Shown: positions 1-10,255 of the stretch, in pieces | Layout of the letters: each line of letters opens with the position of its first letter | Position numbering within the stretch: the stretch's first letter is position 1 | DNA from: Nonomuraea cavernae | GTDB lineage: Bacteria > Actinomycetota > Actinomycetes > Streptosporangiales > Streptosporangiaceae | Assembly: GCF_014646355.1 (NCBI RefSeq) | Contig: NZ_BMNH01000003.1 | Coordinates: 186,001 to 250,000 of the forward strand | DNA length: 64,000 bases | Direction: 5' to 3' | Notes under the pieces: generated by a model | Seen by the model: the letters and a program-made list of their open reading frames with translations, nothing else | What the model was told of the DNA's origin: nothing | The model's database searches: none | Translations under genes and position numbers: made by a program

Positions 1-55
1 GGCCGTCGAGGACGATCGCTTCCGGGTGCCGCGCATCCTGGGGGAGGAGGCATGA
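1..55 (+). CDS. gatC: GatC, Asp/Glu-tRNA amidotransferase subunit C (3' end only)
   Basis: Only the last 17 codons lie in the window; they read [17 protein letters not shown], the typical conserved C-terminus of GatC, followed by TGA at 53-55. GatC is the small subunit that wraps around GatA and GatB in the GatCAB complex, which amidates misacylated Glu-tRNA(Gln) and Asp-tRNA(Asn). The stop overlaps the gatA start in an ATGA arrangement, so translation is probably coupled. The first base of the window is the last base of the preceding codon. Confidence 0.9.
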   Translation, partial: AVEDDRFRVPRILGEEA

Positions 56-1542
56 GCTTGATTCACAAGACCGCCGCCGAGTTGGGCGCGCTGATCGCCG
101 CCGGCGAGGTGTCGTCCGTCGAGGTCGCCGAGGCCCACCTCGACCGCATGGCCGAGGCCGAGCCCAAGATCAACGCGTTCCTGCACGTCGACCGCGAGAC
201 CACGCTCGCCCAGGCCAGGGTCGTCGACGACCGGCTGAGGTCGGGCGAGCGGCTCGGCCCGCTGGCCGGCGTGCCGGTCGCGCACAAGGACATCTTCGCC
301 ACCCGCGACATGCCGACCACGGCCGCGTCCAAGATCCTCGAAGGCTGGCGGCCGCCCTACGACGCCACCGTCACGGGCCGCCTGCGCGAGGCCGGGCTGG
401 TCATCCTCGGCAAGACCAACCTCGACGAGTTCGCGATGGGCTCGTCCACCGAAAACTCCGCCTACGGCGTGACCCGCAACCCGTGGGACCTGACCCGGGT
501 GCCCGGCGGCTCCTCGGGCGGTTCGAGCGCCGCCGTCGCCGCGTACGAGGCGCCGCTGTCCACCGGCACCGACACGGGCGGCTCGATCCGGCAGCCCGCC
601 TCGGTCACCGGCATCGTGGGCATGAAGCCGACCTACGGCGGCTCGTCCCGCTACGGCCTGATCGCGTTCGCCAGCTCGCTCGACACGCCCGGGCCGTTCG
701 CCCGCAACGTGCTCGACGCGGCGCTGCTGCAGGAGGCCTTCTCCGGGCACGACCCGCTCGACTCCACCTCGATCGACGCGCCGGTGCCCTCGGTGGTCGA
801 GGCGGCCCGCACGGCCGACGTCGCGGGCATGCGGATCGGCGTGGTCAAGGAGTTCGCCGGCGAGGGCTACCAGCCGGGCGTGCTGGCCCGCTTCCACGAG
901 GTCGTGCAGCTGCTCGAGTCGCTGGGCGCCAAGGTCGTCGAGGTGTCCTGCCCGTCGTTCGCGACCGCGCTGCCCGCCTACTACCTGATCGCGCCGTCGG
1001 AGTGCTCCTCCAACCTGGCGCGCTTCGACGCCATGCGCTACGGCCTGCGCGTCGGCGACGACGGCACCCGCAGCGCCGAGGAGGTCATGGCGCTGACCAG
1101 GGCGGCCGGGTTCGGTCCCGAGGTCAAGCGGCGCATCATGCTCGGCACCTACGCCCTGTCCAGCGGCTACTACGACGCCTACTACGGCCAGGCCCAGAAG
1201 GTGCGCACGGTCATCTCCCGTGAGTTCGAGGCCGCCTTCCACCAGGTCGACGCGTTGGTGTCGCCGACGACGCCGACCACGGCGTTCCCGATCGGCGAGC
1301 GGGCCGACGACCCGATCGCGATGTACCTCGCCGACCTCTGCACGATCCCGTCCAACCTGGCCGGCAACGCCGCCATCTCGGTGCCCTGCGGCCTGGCCGA
1401 CGAGGACGGCCTGCCGGTCGGCCTGCAGATCATGGCCCCGGTCCTGGGCGACGACCGCTGCTACCGGGTCGGCGCCGCCGTCGAGAAGGCCCTGGAGAGC
1501 CGCTGGGGCGGTGGCCTGCTGTCCAAGGCCCCGGCGCTCTAG
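52..1542 (+). CDS. gatA: GatA, amidase subunit of GatCAB amidotransferase
   Basis: Glutaminyl/asparaginyl-tRNA synthase subunit A, 496 aa. It hydrolyses glutamine and channels the ammonia to GatB for transamidation of misacylated tRNA in the cytoplasm. The amidase-signature catalytic triad is visible: Lys79 (AHKDIF), Ser154 (PGGSSGGSS) and Ser178 (DTGGSIR), at the same numbers as in characterised GatA proteins. Length is normal for the family. ATG at 52 overlaps the gatC stop by 4 nt, and gatB follows 129 nt later. The presence of gltX downstream in this window but no glnS fits a genome that makes Gln-tRNA(Gln) by the indirect route (inference). Confidence 0.97.
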   Translation: MSLIHKTAAELGALIAAGEVSSVEVAEAHLDRMAEAEPKINAFLHVDRETTLAQARVVDDRLRSGERLGPLAGVPVAHKDIFATRDMPTTAASKILEGWRPPYDATVTGRLREAGLVILGKTNLDEFAMGSSTENSAYGVTRNPWDLTRVPGGSSGGSSAAVAAYEAPLSTGTDTGGSIRQPASVTGIVGMKPTYGGSSRYGLIAFASSLDTPGPFARNVLDAALLQEAFSGHDPLDSTSIDAPVPSVVEAARTADVAGMRIGVVKEFAGEGYQPGVLARFHEVVQLLESLGAKVVEVSCPSFATALPAYYLIAPSECSSNLARFDAMRYGLRVGDDGTRSAEEVMALTRAAGFGPEVKRRIMLGTYALSSGYYDAYYGQAQKVRTVISREFEAAFHQVDALVSPTTPTTAFPIGERADDPIAMYLADLCTIPSNLAGNAAISVPCGLADEDGLPVGLQIMAPVLGDDRCYRVGAAVEKALESRWGGGLLSKAPAL

Positions 1543-1671
1543 GCGAGGCGCTCTGGGTGAGGAAGGAACGGCGGGGCCGACGCGAGCGGGAGGCCGAGCC
1601 TTCCGGACGCGCCGGCCTTCGCGCGGGCGGCGATATTTTCGAATGCGACGATCTGAACTAAGGACCTCAAC

Positions 1672-3177
1672 ATGAATGTCGAGACGGCCATGCCGTACGA
1701 CGAAGCGCTTGATCGGTACGAGCCGGTGCTCGGCCTGGAGACGCACGTCGAGCTGGGCACCGAGTCCAAGATGTTCTGCGGCTGCAAGACGACGTTCGGC
1801 GCGCCGCCCAACACCCAGGTCTGCCCGACGTGCCTGGCGCTGCCCGGCTCGCTGCCGACGGCCAACGCCGTCGCGATCGAGTCGACGATCCGCATCGGCC
1901 TGGCGCTCAACTGCTCCATCGCCGAGTGGTGCCGCTTCGCCCGGAAGAACTACTTCTATCCGGACATGCCGAAGAACTACCAGATCTCGCAGTACGACGA
2001 GCCGCTGTGCTTCGACGGCTACCTCGACATCGAGGTCGACGGCAAGCCCGTCCGGATCGAGATCGAGCGGGTCCACCTGGAGGAGGACACCGGCAAGTCC
2101 ACGCACGTGGGCGGCGCGACCGGCCGCATCCACGGCGCCGACTACTCGATCGTCGACTACAACCGCGCCGGCATCCCGCTGGTGGAGATCGTCACCAAGC
2201 CGATCCCCGGCACCGACCGGCTGGCGCCCGAGGTGGCCAAGGCGTACGTCACCGAGCTGCGCGAGATCATGCGCTCGCTGGGCGTCTCCGACGTGCGCAT
2301 GGAGGAGGGGTCACTGCGCTGCGACGTCAACGTCTCGCTGATGCCGCGCGGCTCGTCCGAGTGGGGCACCCGCACCGAGACGAAGAACGTCAACTCGCTG
2401 CGCAGCGTCGAGCGGGCGGTCCGCAGCGAGATCGAGCGGCAGGCCGCGGTTCTGGCCGGCGGCGGCCGGATCGTGCAGGAGACGAGGCACTTCCACGAGG
2501 ACACCGGCAGCACCACGTCCGGCAGGTCCAAGGAGGAGGCGCAGGACTACCGCTACTTCCCCGAGCCCGACCTGGTGCCGATCGCGCCCGATCGCGCCTG
2601 GGTGGCCGAGCTGAAGGCGGCTCTGCCCGAGCTGCCGTCGGTCAAGCGCAAGCGGCTGCGGGCCGAGTGGGGCCTGTCCGAGCTCGACATGGAGGCGATG
2701 CACAACGCCGACGCGATCGACCTGGTCGAGGCCACGGTCGCGGCGGGCGCGCCGGCCGCCGACGCGCGCAAGTGGTGGATGGGCGAGCTGGCCCGCCGCG
2801 CCAACGAGTCCGGCTCGGCGCTCGCCGAGCTGCCGATCACGCCGGCGCAGATCGCCCGGGTCACCGAGCTGGTGGCCTCGGGGGCGCTCAACGACAAGCT
2901 GGCCCGCGAGGTGCTCGAAGGCGTGCTCGCCGGAGAGGGCGCCCCGGACGAGGTGGTCGAGAAGCGCGGGCTCAAGATCGTCAACGACGAGGGCGAGCTG
3001 TCCGCGATCGTCGACCAGGTCATCGCGGGCAACGCCGACGCCGCCGACAAGGTGCGCTCCGGCAAGGTCGCCGCGGCGGGCGCACTGGTCGGCGGCGTGA
3101 TGAAGGCCAGCCGCGGCAAGGCCGACGCCGCCCGGGCCCGCGAGCTGATCCTGGAGAAGCTGGGCGTCTCCGATTAG
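1672..3177 (+). CDS. gatB: GatB, tRNA-binding/transamidating subunit of GatCAB
   Basis: Aspartyl/glutamyl-tRNA amidotransferase subunit B, 501 aa. The GatB core starts with LGLETHVEL, then a zinc-ribbon pair (CGC and CPTC about 17 residues later), the kinase/transamidase core, a helical domain and a C-terminal YqeY-like tail ending near the stop. ATG at 1672 is chosen because AAGGA lies 8 nt upstream; an in-frame ATG six codons later is the alternative. The 129-nt gap after gatA holds a TATTTT box near 1634 that may be a secondary promoter, with no convincing -35. Beyond the stop is GC-rich sequence with an inverted repeat (CCACGGA/TCCGTGG) but no U-tract. Confidence 0.97.
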   Translation: MNVETAMPYDEALDRYEPVLGLETHVELGTESKMFCGCKTTFGAPPNTQVCPTCLALPGSLPTANAVAIESTIRIGLALNCSIAEWCRFARKNYFYPDMPKNYQISQYDEPLCFDGYLDIEVDGKPVRIEIERVHLEEDTGKSTHVGGATGRIHGADYSIVDYNRAGIPLVEIVTKPIPGTDRLAPEVAKAYVTELREIMRSLGVSDVRMEEGSLRCDVNVSLMPRGSSEWGTRTETKNVNSLRSVERAVRSEIERQAAVLAGGGRIVQETRHFHEDTGSTTSGRSKEEAQDYRYFPEPDLVPIAPDRAWVAELKAALPELPSVKRKRLRAEWGLSELDMEAMHNADAIDLVEATVAAGAPAADARKWWMGELARRANESGSALAELPITPAQIARVTELVASGALNDKLAREVLEGVLAGEGAPDEVVEKRGLKIVNDEGELSAIVDQVIAGNADAADKVRSGKVAAAGALVGGVMKASRGKADAARARELILEKLGVSD

Positions 3178-3305
3178 CCACGGAGGTCGCGCTGGGGGCC
3201 CTGTCACTTCCGTGGCGGGGCCCCTGCGCGTGCCCGCCGGCGCTCGCCGCGAGGTGGCCCGGACCGGCGGCGGTGCCCGCCGGGTCGGGGGCATCGCCGT
3301 CGTGA

Positions 3306-3341
3306 GGTCCTAGGACGATCTTCTGAGCTGGGCTTAGGACC
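3306..3341. promoter_or_regulatory. Palindrome and repeated half-site upstream of the MFS gene
   Basis: GTCCTAGGAC (3307-3316) is a perfect 10-bp palindrome, and its half AGGACC recurs at 3336-3341 as TTAGGACC, so GGTCCTA and TTAGGACC also form a larger inverted repeat. It lies 45-80 nt before the start of the MFS gene, just upstream of a TAGCGT box at 3373. This looks like a transcription-factor operator, but no regulator gene is adjacent and the factor is unknown. Confidence 0.35.
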
Positions 3342-3386
3342 ATGGCGGGAGGCGCCGGGGTGCGGCCGGTCCCTAGCGTCGGTTGC

Positions 3387-4718
3387 ATGAATCGGAAGGC
3401 GTTGACGGCGGGACTGGTGGCCTTGGTGTCACTGGTGGCCTTGGAGTACATGGCGGTGGCGGTCGCGATGCCGGTCGTGGCGGCGGAGCTCGGCGGGATG
3501 GAGCTCTACGGGCTGGCGTTCAGCGGCGCGATGGCCGCCGGGGTGGTGGGGACCGTGCTGGGCGGCCGGTGGGCGGACCTGCGCGGCCCGAGCGCCCCCC
3601 TGTGGACGGGAGTGGCGGGCTTCTCCGGTGGCCTGCTCCTGGCCGGGCTGGCGACCAGCATGGAGATGCTGATCGCCGGACGGCTGGTGCAGGGGTTCGG
3701 CGGGGCACTGGTCAATGTGGCGTTGTACGTGGTGGTGGCCCGGGTCTATCCCGAGGAGCTGCATCCGAGGGTGTTCTCCCTGTTCGCGACGGCCTGGGTG
3801 GTGCCGTCGATGGTGGGGCCGGCGATCGTGGGCGTGGTGCTGCACACCCTCGGGTGGCGCTGGGTGTTCCTGCTGGTGCCGATCCTGACCCTGATCGCGG
3901 TGCTGATGCTGCTGCGCGGCCTGGCCGGACGGCCCGTCAAGGGCGGCCGGAGCGCGCCCGCTCCGGGGCTGATGGCCAAGGTCGCGTGGGGAGCGGTCAC
4001 CGCCGCCGGCGCGGCCCTCATGCAGTACGGCAGCGGCGGGCGGTTCGTCCTCCTGATCGCCGGGTTCGCCATGCTGGCGGTGGCCCTGCCCAGGCTGCTT
4101 CCGAAGGGCACGCTGCGGGCGGTCAGGGGCCTGCCCGCAGTCGTCGGGCTGCGCGGGCTGACCGCCGGTGCGTTCTTCGCCGCCGAGGTGATGGTCCCGC
4201 TCATGCTCATCGAGCACCGGGGGCTGTCGCCGCTGGTGGCCGGCCTGGCGCTCACCGGAGGCGGCGTCAGCTGGTCGTTCGCGTCCTGGCTGCAGGGGCG
4301 CGAGGTGTGGAGCCGGAGGACGAACCTCTGGCTCGGCTCGGCCACCATCGCGCTGGGCATCCTGCTCATGGGCGGCCTGGCGTTCGCCGTCGTGCCCGTC
4401 GCCCTGGCCTACCCGGCGTGGATCGTGACGGGCTTCGGGATGGGGCTGGTGTATCCGACGCTGTCGGTCCTCACCCTCGAACTGTCCGCTCCCGGCGAGG
4501 AGGGCGTGAACAGCTCCGCGCTGCAGGTGGGGGAGGCGGTGTTCTCGGTGGTGGCCGTCGCGGTCACGGCCGCGCTGTTCACCGCGGCCGGCTCCGGCTA
4601 CTGGGCGGTCTTCGCGACCGCGCTCGTCATCACGCTGGTGGGGGTGGCGATCGCGCCCCGCGCGGTCGTGAGCTCCGCACGGGGCGTTCCCGCCGGCGAG
4701 AAGGTGGCGGCGGTCTGA
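3387..4718 (+). CDS. MFS transporter, probable drug-efflux type
   Basis: Major facilitator superfamily protein, 443 aa, with about 12 hydrophobic segments. N-terminal helix LVALEYMAVAVAMPVV resembles helix 1 of DHA-type H+ antiporters; motif A follows helix 2 as GGRWADLRGP; the motif C region (GPAIVGVV, then WRWVFL) is typical of exporters. Substrate cannot be told. The start at 3387 (MNRKALTAG) is preferred over an in-frame ATG 45 nt upstream because a TAGCGT -10-like box sits 8 nt before it, suggesting a leaderless or nearly leaderless transcript. It stands alone and converges on tctA with a 31-nt gap. Confidence 0.85.
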   Translation: MNRKALTAGLVALVSLVALEYMAVAVAMPVVAAELGGMELYGLAFSGAMAAGVVGTVLGGRWADLRGPSAPLWTGVAGFSGGLLLAGLATSMEMLIAGRLVQGFGGALVNVALYVVVARVYPEELHPRVFSLFATAWVVPSMVGPAIVGVVLHTLGWRWVFLLVPILTLIAVLMLLRGLAGRPVKGGRSAPAPGLMAKVAWGAVTAAGAALMQYGSGGRFVLLIAGFAMLAVALPRLLPKGTLRAVRGLPAVVGLRGLTAGAFFAAEVMVPLMLIEHRGLSPLVAGLALTGGGVSWSFASWLQGREVWSRRTNLWLGSATIALGILLMGGLAFAVVPVALAYPAWIVTGFGMGLVYPTLSVLTLELSAPGEEGVNSSALQVGEAVFSVVAVAVTAALFTAAGSGYWAVFATALVITLVGVAIAPRAVVSSARGVPAGEKVAAV

Positions 4719-4749
4719 GGCGGCCGGTCCGTACGGCCCCGGCAGGAAG

Positions 4750-6276
<1,527 letters not shown>

Positions 6277-6804
6277 CTAGATCACCCCTCGCAGCACGCC
6301 GCCGGGCAGCGTGACGCCCAGCCCCTTGACGAACAGCAGGTACGTGCTGATCCCCAGCAGCACCCCGACCCCCGCCGCGCGCAGCCGGTGCTCGGCCCCG
6401 AGCGCCACCGACAGCCCGAAGAACAGCAGACTCGCGGCGATGATCCAGCCGAGCGCGTCGAGCACCGCGGTGAAACCCAGGAAGACCCCGCTGACCAGGC
6501 CGACGCTCCGCCAGTCGGCCGGGGCGTCGAGATCGACGTCCTCGCTCTCCTCGGGATCGCCGCGCCCGCCGCGCAGCACGTCGGCCACGTAACACAGGCC
6601 GACGAGGATCATCGCGCCGCCGACCAGCATGGGGAAGAAGCGCGGCCCGACGCCGAGCCGCGAGGCCGCCGCCGACACCTCCAGGGTCCCCGCTATGACG
6701 AACCCGCCGAGGGCGAGCACCACGAGGGCCAGCCCCAGTTCGGGCCGCCACCACCGGGCCCGCTTCTCAGCGGGCCCGGTCGTGGGGTTGCCGGACTCGG
6801 ACAT
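6277..6804 (-). CDS. tctB: TctB, small membrane subunit of tripartite tricarboxylate transporter
   Basis: TctB-family protein, 175 aa, with four hydrophobic segments and a charged cytoplasmic stretch in the middle (EESEDVDLD), as usual for this poorly conserved subunit. It is the small membrane partner of TctA. The start codon overlaps the tctC stop (TGATG), and the stop abuts tctA, so the three proteins are made from one tightly coupled message. Identification rests mostly on size, topology and operon position. Confidence 0.9.
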   Translation of the reverse strand: MSESGNPTTGPAEKRARWWRPELGLALVVLALGGFVIAGTLEVSAAASRLGVGPRFFPMLVGGAMILVGLCYVADVLRGGRGDPEESEDVDLDAPADWRSVGLVSGVFLGFTAVLDALGWIIAASLLFFGLSVALGAEHRLRAAGVGVLLGISTYLLFVKGLGVTLPGGVLRGVI

Positions 6805-7775
6805 CAGGAGACGAGCCCCATCTCGGCGATGATGCCCTTGACCCGGGTCTGCTCGGCGGCCAGGTAGTCGGCGAACTGCTGCCCGGTCTGGAACGAGTCG
6901 ATCCAGCCGTTCTTGGCCACGGCGTCCTTCCAGGCCTGCGAGTCGTGCATCTTGGTCACCAGGTCGGTGAGCGCGTGCCTGTCGGCGTCGCTGAGCCCGC
7001 CGGGGGCGACGAAGCCGCGCCAGTTGGCCAGCTCCACGTCCAGGCCGCCCTCCTTGAGGGTGGGCGCGTCGAGGTCGGGCAGCCGCTCGCCCGAGGTCAC
7101 GCCGAGAGCGCGCAGCTTGCCGGACTTGACGTGCTCGGCGAACTCGCCGACGCCCGAGATGCCGAGGGTGACCTTGTTGCCGAGCAGCGCGTTGAGCGCC
7201 TCGCCGCCGCCCGAGTGGGCGATGTAGTTGACCTGCTTGGGGTCCACGCCCGCGGCCTTGGCCATCAGCCCGGCCACGATGTGGTCGGTGCCGCCGGCCG
7301 AGCCGCCCGCCACCGAGACCTTCGCCGGGTCCGCCTTCCAGGCCGCGACCAGGTCGGACAGCTGCTTGAGCGGGGATTCGGCCGGGACCACGATGATCTC
7401 GTACTCCTCGGTCAGCTTGGCGATCGGCGTCGTCTCGGCCAGGGTGACCGTGGACTTGTTCTGCTCGATCGCGCCCACCATGACCAGGCCCATGGTCATC
7501 AGCAGGCTGCCGTTGCCCTTCTCGCCCGCCAGCTGGGCCAGGCCGATCGTGCCGCCCGCCCCGGGCACGTTGTAGACCTCGACCTTGCGGCCCGGGTCGG
7601 CGGACTTGAGCGCCTGCTCGGCCGTACGGGAGGTCTGGTCCCAGCCGCCGCCCGGCGCGGCGGGGGCCATGATGCGCAGCGCGCCGGCGTTGGCGCCGCT
7701 GCCGCCTGTCTCGCCGCAGCCGCTCAGCGCGGCGACGGAGATCGCCGCGAGGGCGGCGAGTATGCGCAGACGCAT
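6804..7775 (-). CDS. tctC: TctC, solute-binding lipoprotein of tripartite tricarboxylate transporter
   Basis: Bug/TctC-family extracytoplasmic solute receptor, 323 aa. A signal peptide with lipobox LSGC puts the lipid-anchored cysteine at residue 20. The mature protein opens with LRIMAPAAPGGGWDQTSR, the ligand-pocket strand typical of Bug proteins. ATG at 7775 is chosen because GGAG lies 7 nt upstream and the signal peptide starts there; a GTG two codons upstream is possible. It is first in tctCBA and is divergent from the two-component genes over a 135-nt gap, so the kinase/regulator pair very likely controls it (inference). Confidence 0.95.
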   Translation of the reverse strand: MRLRILAALAAISVAALSGCGETGGSGANAGALRIMAPAAPGGGWDQTSRTAEQALKSADPGRKVEVYNVPGAGGTIGLAQLAGEKGNGSLLMTMGLVMVGAIEQNKSTVTLAETTPIAKLTEEYEIIVVPAESPLKQLSDLVAAWKADPAKVSVAGGSAGGTDHIVAGLMAKAAGVDPKQVNYIAHSGGGEALNALLGNKVTLGISGVGEFAEHVKSGKLRALGVTSGERLPDLDAPTLKEGGLDVELANWRGFVAPGGLSDADRHALTDLVTKMHDSQAWKDAVAKNGWIDSFQTGQQFADYLAAEQTRVKGIIAEMGLVS

Positions 7776-7910
7776 GATCACTCCAAGGGGGGATTTCACC
7801 GTTATGGAATTCGGATCGTGAAGTGTGCTCGGGGTGGCGTCGAGGTTTCCGCGATAGGAGTCGTTTAGGTCGTTCTGGTCGCGACCGGGCCGTGACCTCC
7901 GGCTGTTTGC

Positions 7911-9503
7911 ATGAGCCTCGTGAGACGGGTACGAGGCGCCTCTCTCGGGACCCAGCTGTTCGTGCTCCAGATGGTGATCGTGCTGCTGGCCGTCGGGGGC
8001 ACCGCGAGCGTGTGGGCCGACCACACCCGCGACCAGCTGGACTCGCTGTACGAGCAGCGCGCGCTGGCGATCGCCCAGTCGGTGGCGGCGCTCCCGCAGG
8101 TGCGTGACGCCTTCGACCTGCGCGACCCGGAGAAGGTGCTGCAGCCGCTCGCGCTGAGCGTGCAGGAGTCCACCGGGGCCGACTACGTGGTGATCGCCAA
8201 CCGCGAGCAGACCCGCTACGCCCACCCCAACGCCGCGCTGATCGGCGAGCGCCTGTCCACCGATGGCACCAGCGTGCTCACGACCGGCAGGAGCTGGGTC
8301 GGCACCGAGACGGGCACGATCGGCACCACGGTCCGCGGCAAGGCGCCCATCTTCGACGAGTACGGCGACGTCATCGGCCTGGTCTCGGTCGGCGTGCTGC
8401 GGACCACGGTCAGCGGCCGGCTGGCCGCCGCGCTGCCCCCTCTGCTCTGGACCGCGCTGGCCGTCCTGGTCTGCGGCCTCGCCGCCGCCGCGCTGATCAC
8501 TGCCCGGGTCCGGCGGCAGACCTTCGGGCTGGAGCCGAGCGAGATCGCCGCGCTGCTGGAGCAGCGCGAGGGCGTGCTGCACGGCGTCAAGGAGGGCGTG
8601 CTCGCGCTCGACCTCGCGGGCCGGGTGACGCTGGTCAACGACGCGGCCCGCGAGCTGCTCGGCGACGTGGGCGAGGACCTGACGCGGATGCCGGTCTCCG
8701 ACCGGCTGCGCGACGTGCTGGCCGGCGACGACCCGGGGGAGGACCGGGTGGTGCTGCACGGCGACCGGGTGCTGGTGCTCAACCGCACTCCCGTCTCCGT
8801 ACGCGGCCAGCACCGGGGCTGGGTGGTCACCCTTCGCGACCGTACCGAGCTGGTCCGGCTGTCCCGCGAGCTCAACGACAGCAGCAGCGCGACCGAGGCG
8901 CTGCGCGCCCAGGCCCATGAGTTCGCCAACCGGATGCACACGGTCGTCGGCCTGCTGGAGCTGGGCGAGCACGAGGAGGCCATCGGCTTCATCACCCGGC
9001 TCACCCGTGGCGCGTACGCCACCGACCTGTGCGAGCGGGTCCAGGATCCGACGCTGGCGGCGTTGCTGGTGGCCAAGTCGGCCGAGGCGGCCGAGCGCGG
9101 CGCCCGGCTGGTGCTGGCCGAGGACACGTCGGTGCCGGAGGGCGCGATCGGCGATCCGCAGGACGCGGTGCTGGTGGTCGGCAACCTGGTAGCCAACGCG
9201 ATCGACGCGCTCGACGGCGCGCCGGGCACGATCGAGGTGTCCCTGCTGGCCGACGCCGGCGGCCTGCGCGTACGCGTGTGCGACTCGGGGCCCGGCATCG
9301 CGCCCGAGCTGGTCGGCGAGGTGTTCAGGGAGGGCTTCACCACCAAGGCGGCCCGTTCGGGGCCGCGCGGCCTCGGCCTGGCGCTGACCCGGCAGGCGTG
9401 CCTGCGCAGGGGCGGCTGGGTGAAGGCGCGCAACGCGGACGGCGCGGTCTTCACGGCGCTGCTGCCTCCGGCGCTCCCGGTCGACTTCGTGGGGGATAGA
9501 TGA
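7911..9503 (+). CDS. CitA/DcuS-type sensor histidine kinase
   Basis: Membrane sensor kinase, 530 aa. Order: TM1 (about 14-34), extracytoplasmic CitA/DcuS-like PAS sensor (about 36-170), TM2 (about 173-200), cytoplasmic PAS (about 215-315), SpoOB-type dimerisation segment with phosphoacceptor His336 (AHEFANRMH), then ATPase with N box (NLVANAIDAL, about 425), G1 (DSGPGIAP) and G2 (RGLGLAL). This family senses citrate or C4-dicarboxylates. It overlaps the response-regulator gene by 4 nt and is divergent from tctCBA, so it probably senses the carboxylate carried by that transporter (inference). Confidence 0.93.
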   Translation: MSLVRRVRGASLGTQLFVLQMVIVLLAVGGTASVWADHTRDQLDSLYEQRALAIAQSVAALPQVRDAFDLRDPEKVLQPLALSVQESTGADYVVIANREQTRYAHPNAALIGERLSTDGTSVLTTGRSWVGTETGTIGTTVRGKAPIFDEYGDVIGLVSVGVLRTTVSGRLAAALPPLLWTALAVLVCGLAAAALITARVRRQTFGLEPSEIAALLEQREGVLHGVKEGVLALDLAGRVTLVNDAARELLGDVGEDLTRMPVSDRLRDVLAGDDPGEDRVVLHGDRVLVLNRTPVSVRGQHRGWVVTLRDRTELVRLSRELNDSSSATEALRAQAHEFANRMHTVVGLLELGEHEEAIGFITRLTRGAYATDLCERVQDPTLAALLVAKSAEAAERGARLVLAEDTSVPEGAIGDPQDAVLVVGNLVANAIDALDGAPGTIEVSLLADAGGLRVRVCDSGPGIAPELVGEVFREGFTTKAARSGPRGLGLALTRQACLRRGGWVKARNADGAVFTALLPPALPVDFVGDR

Positions 9504-10162
9504 GTGACGTGCGTGTGGTCGTCGTGGACGACGACTTCATGGTGGCGCGCATCCACGGCGGCTACGTCGCCCGGGTGCCCGGCTTCGAGGTGGTCGCGAC
9601 CGCGCACAGCGGGGCCGGCGCGCTCGCCGCCGTGGCCGAGCACCGGCCCGACCTCCTGCTGCTCGACATCTACCTGCCCGACATGTCCGGCTTGGAGGTG
9701 CTCAAGTCGCTGCACGACGTGGACGTCCTCGTGGTCAGCGCGGCCCGCGACGTCCCCACGGTCAGAGAGGCGATGCGCGGCGGCGCGGTCAACTACCTGA
9801 TCAAACCGTTCACGTCGGCGGCGCTGGCCGAGCGGCTCCGCCACTATGCCGGCACGCGCAGGCGGCTCACCGCCCTCGGTCCCGAGGCCCGCCAGGACGA
9901 CGTGGACCGCCTCTTCGGCACCCCCGGTTCGGCCGCCGCGCTGCCCAAAGGGCTGTCGCCCGCGACGTGCGCGCTGGTGGCGGGCACGTTACGCGACGCG
10001 GGCGGCGACCTGTCGGCCGCCGAGACGGCCGTGCTCGCCGGTCTGTCGAGGGTCAGCGCCCGCCGTTACCTGGAGCACCTGTGCGCGGCGGGCCGGGCCG
10101 AGCTGCGTCCGAGGTACGGCACGGCCGGTCGCCCGGAACATCGCTACCGGTGGATAGGTTGA
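9500..10162 (+). CDS. CitB/DcuR-type response regulator
   Basis: Response regulator, 220 aa. The receiver domain (1-120) carries the acidic pair Asp10/Asp11, phosphoacceptor Asp56 (LLLLDIYLP) and Lys102 (YLIKPF). The C-terminal 90 residues match the winged-helix part of the CitB/DcuR/DpiA group rather than NarL or OmpR outputs (LSAAETAVLAGLSRVSARR, recognition-helix region). ATGA overlap with the sensor kinase. The obvious target is the divergent tctCBA promoter (inference from layout). Confidence 0.93.
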   Translation: MSDVRVVVVDDDFMVARIHGGYVARVPGFEVVATAHSGAGALAAVAEHRPDLLLLDIYLPDMSGLEVLKSLHDVDVLVVSAARDVPTVREAMRGGAVNYLIKPFTSAALAERLRHYAGTRRRLTALGPEARQDDVDRLFGTPGSAAALPKGLSPATCALVAGTLRDAGGDLSAAETAVLAGLSRVSARRYLEHLCAAGRAELRPRYGTAGRPEHRYRWIG

Positions 10163-10184
10163 CACACTTCCGTAGTCATTTCCC

Positions 10185-10215
10185 GTGACATATCAGGATG
10201 CGCGTGCCTTACTGT
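10185..10215 (+). promoter_or_regulatory. Probable promoter of the VanW-family gene
   Basis: GTGACA (10185-10190) and TACTGT (10210-10215) with a 19-nt spacer (or TTACTG with 18). Transcription would start near 10222, giving a leader of about 35 nt that contains the GGAGG site (10241-10245) of the gene downstream. A TTGACA at 10159-10164 has no matching -10. Confidence 0.4.
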
Positions 10216-10255
10216 TTCCTGAGGATGTGGCTGCGGAGCGGGAGGAGATTGAGGC

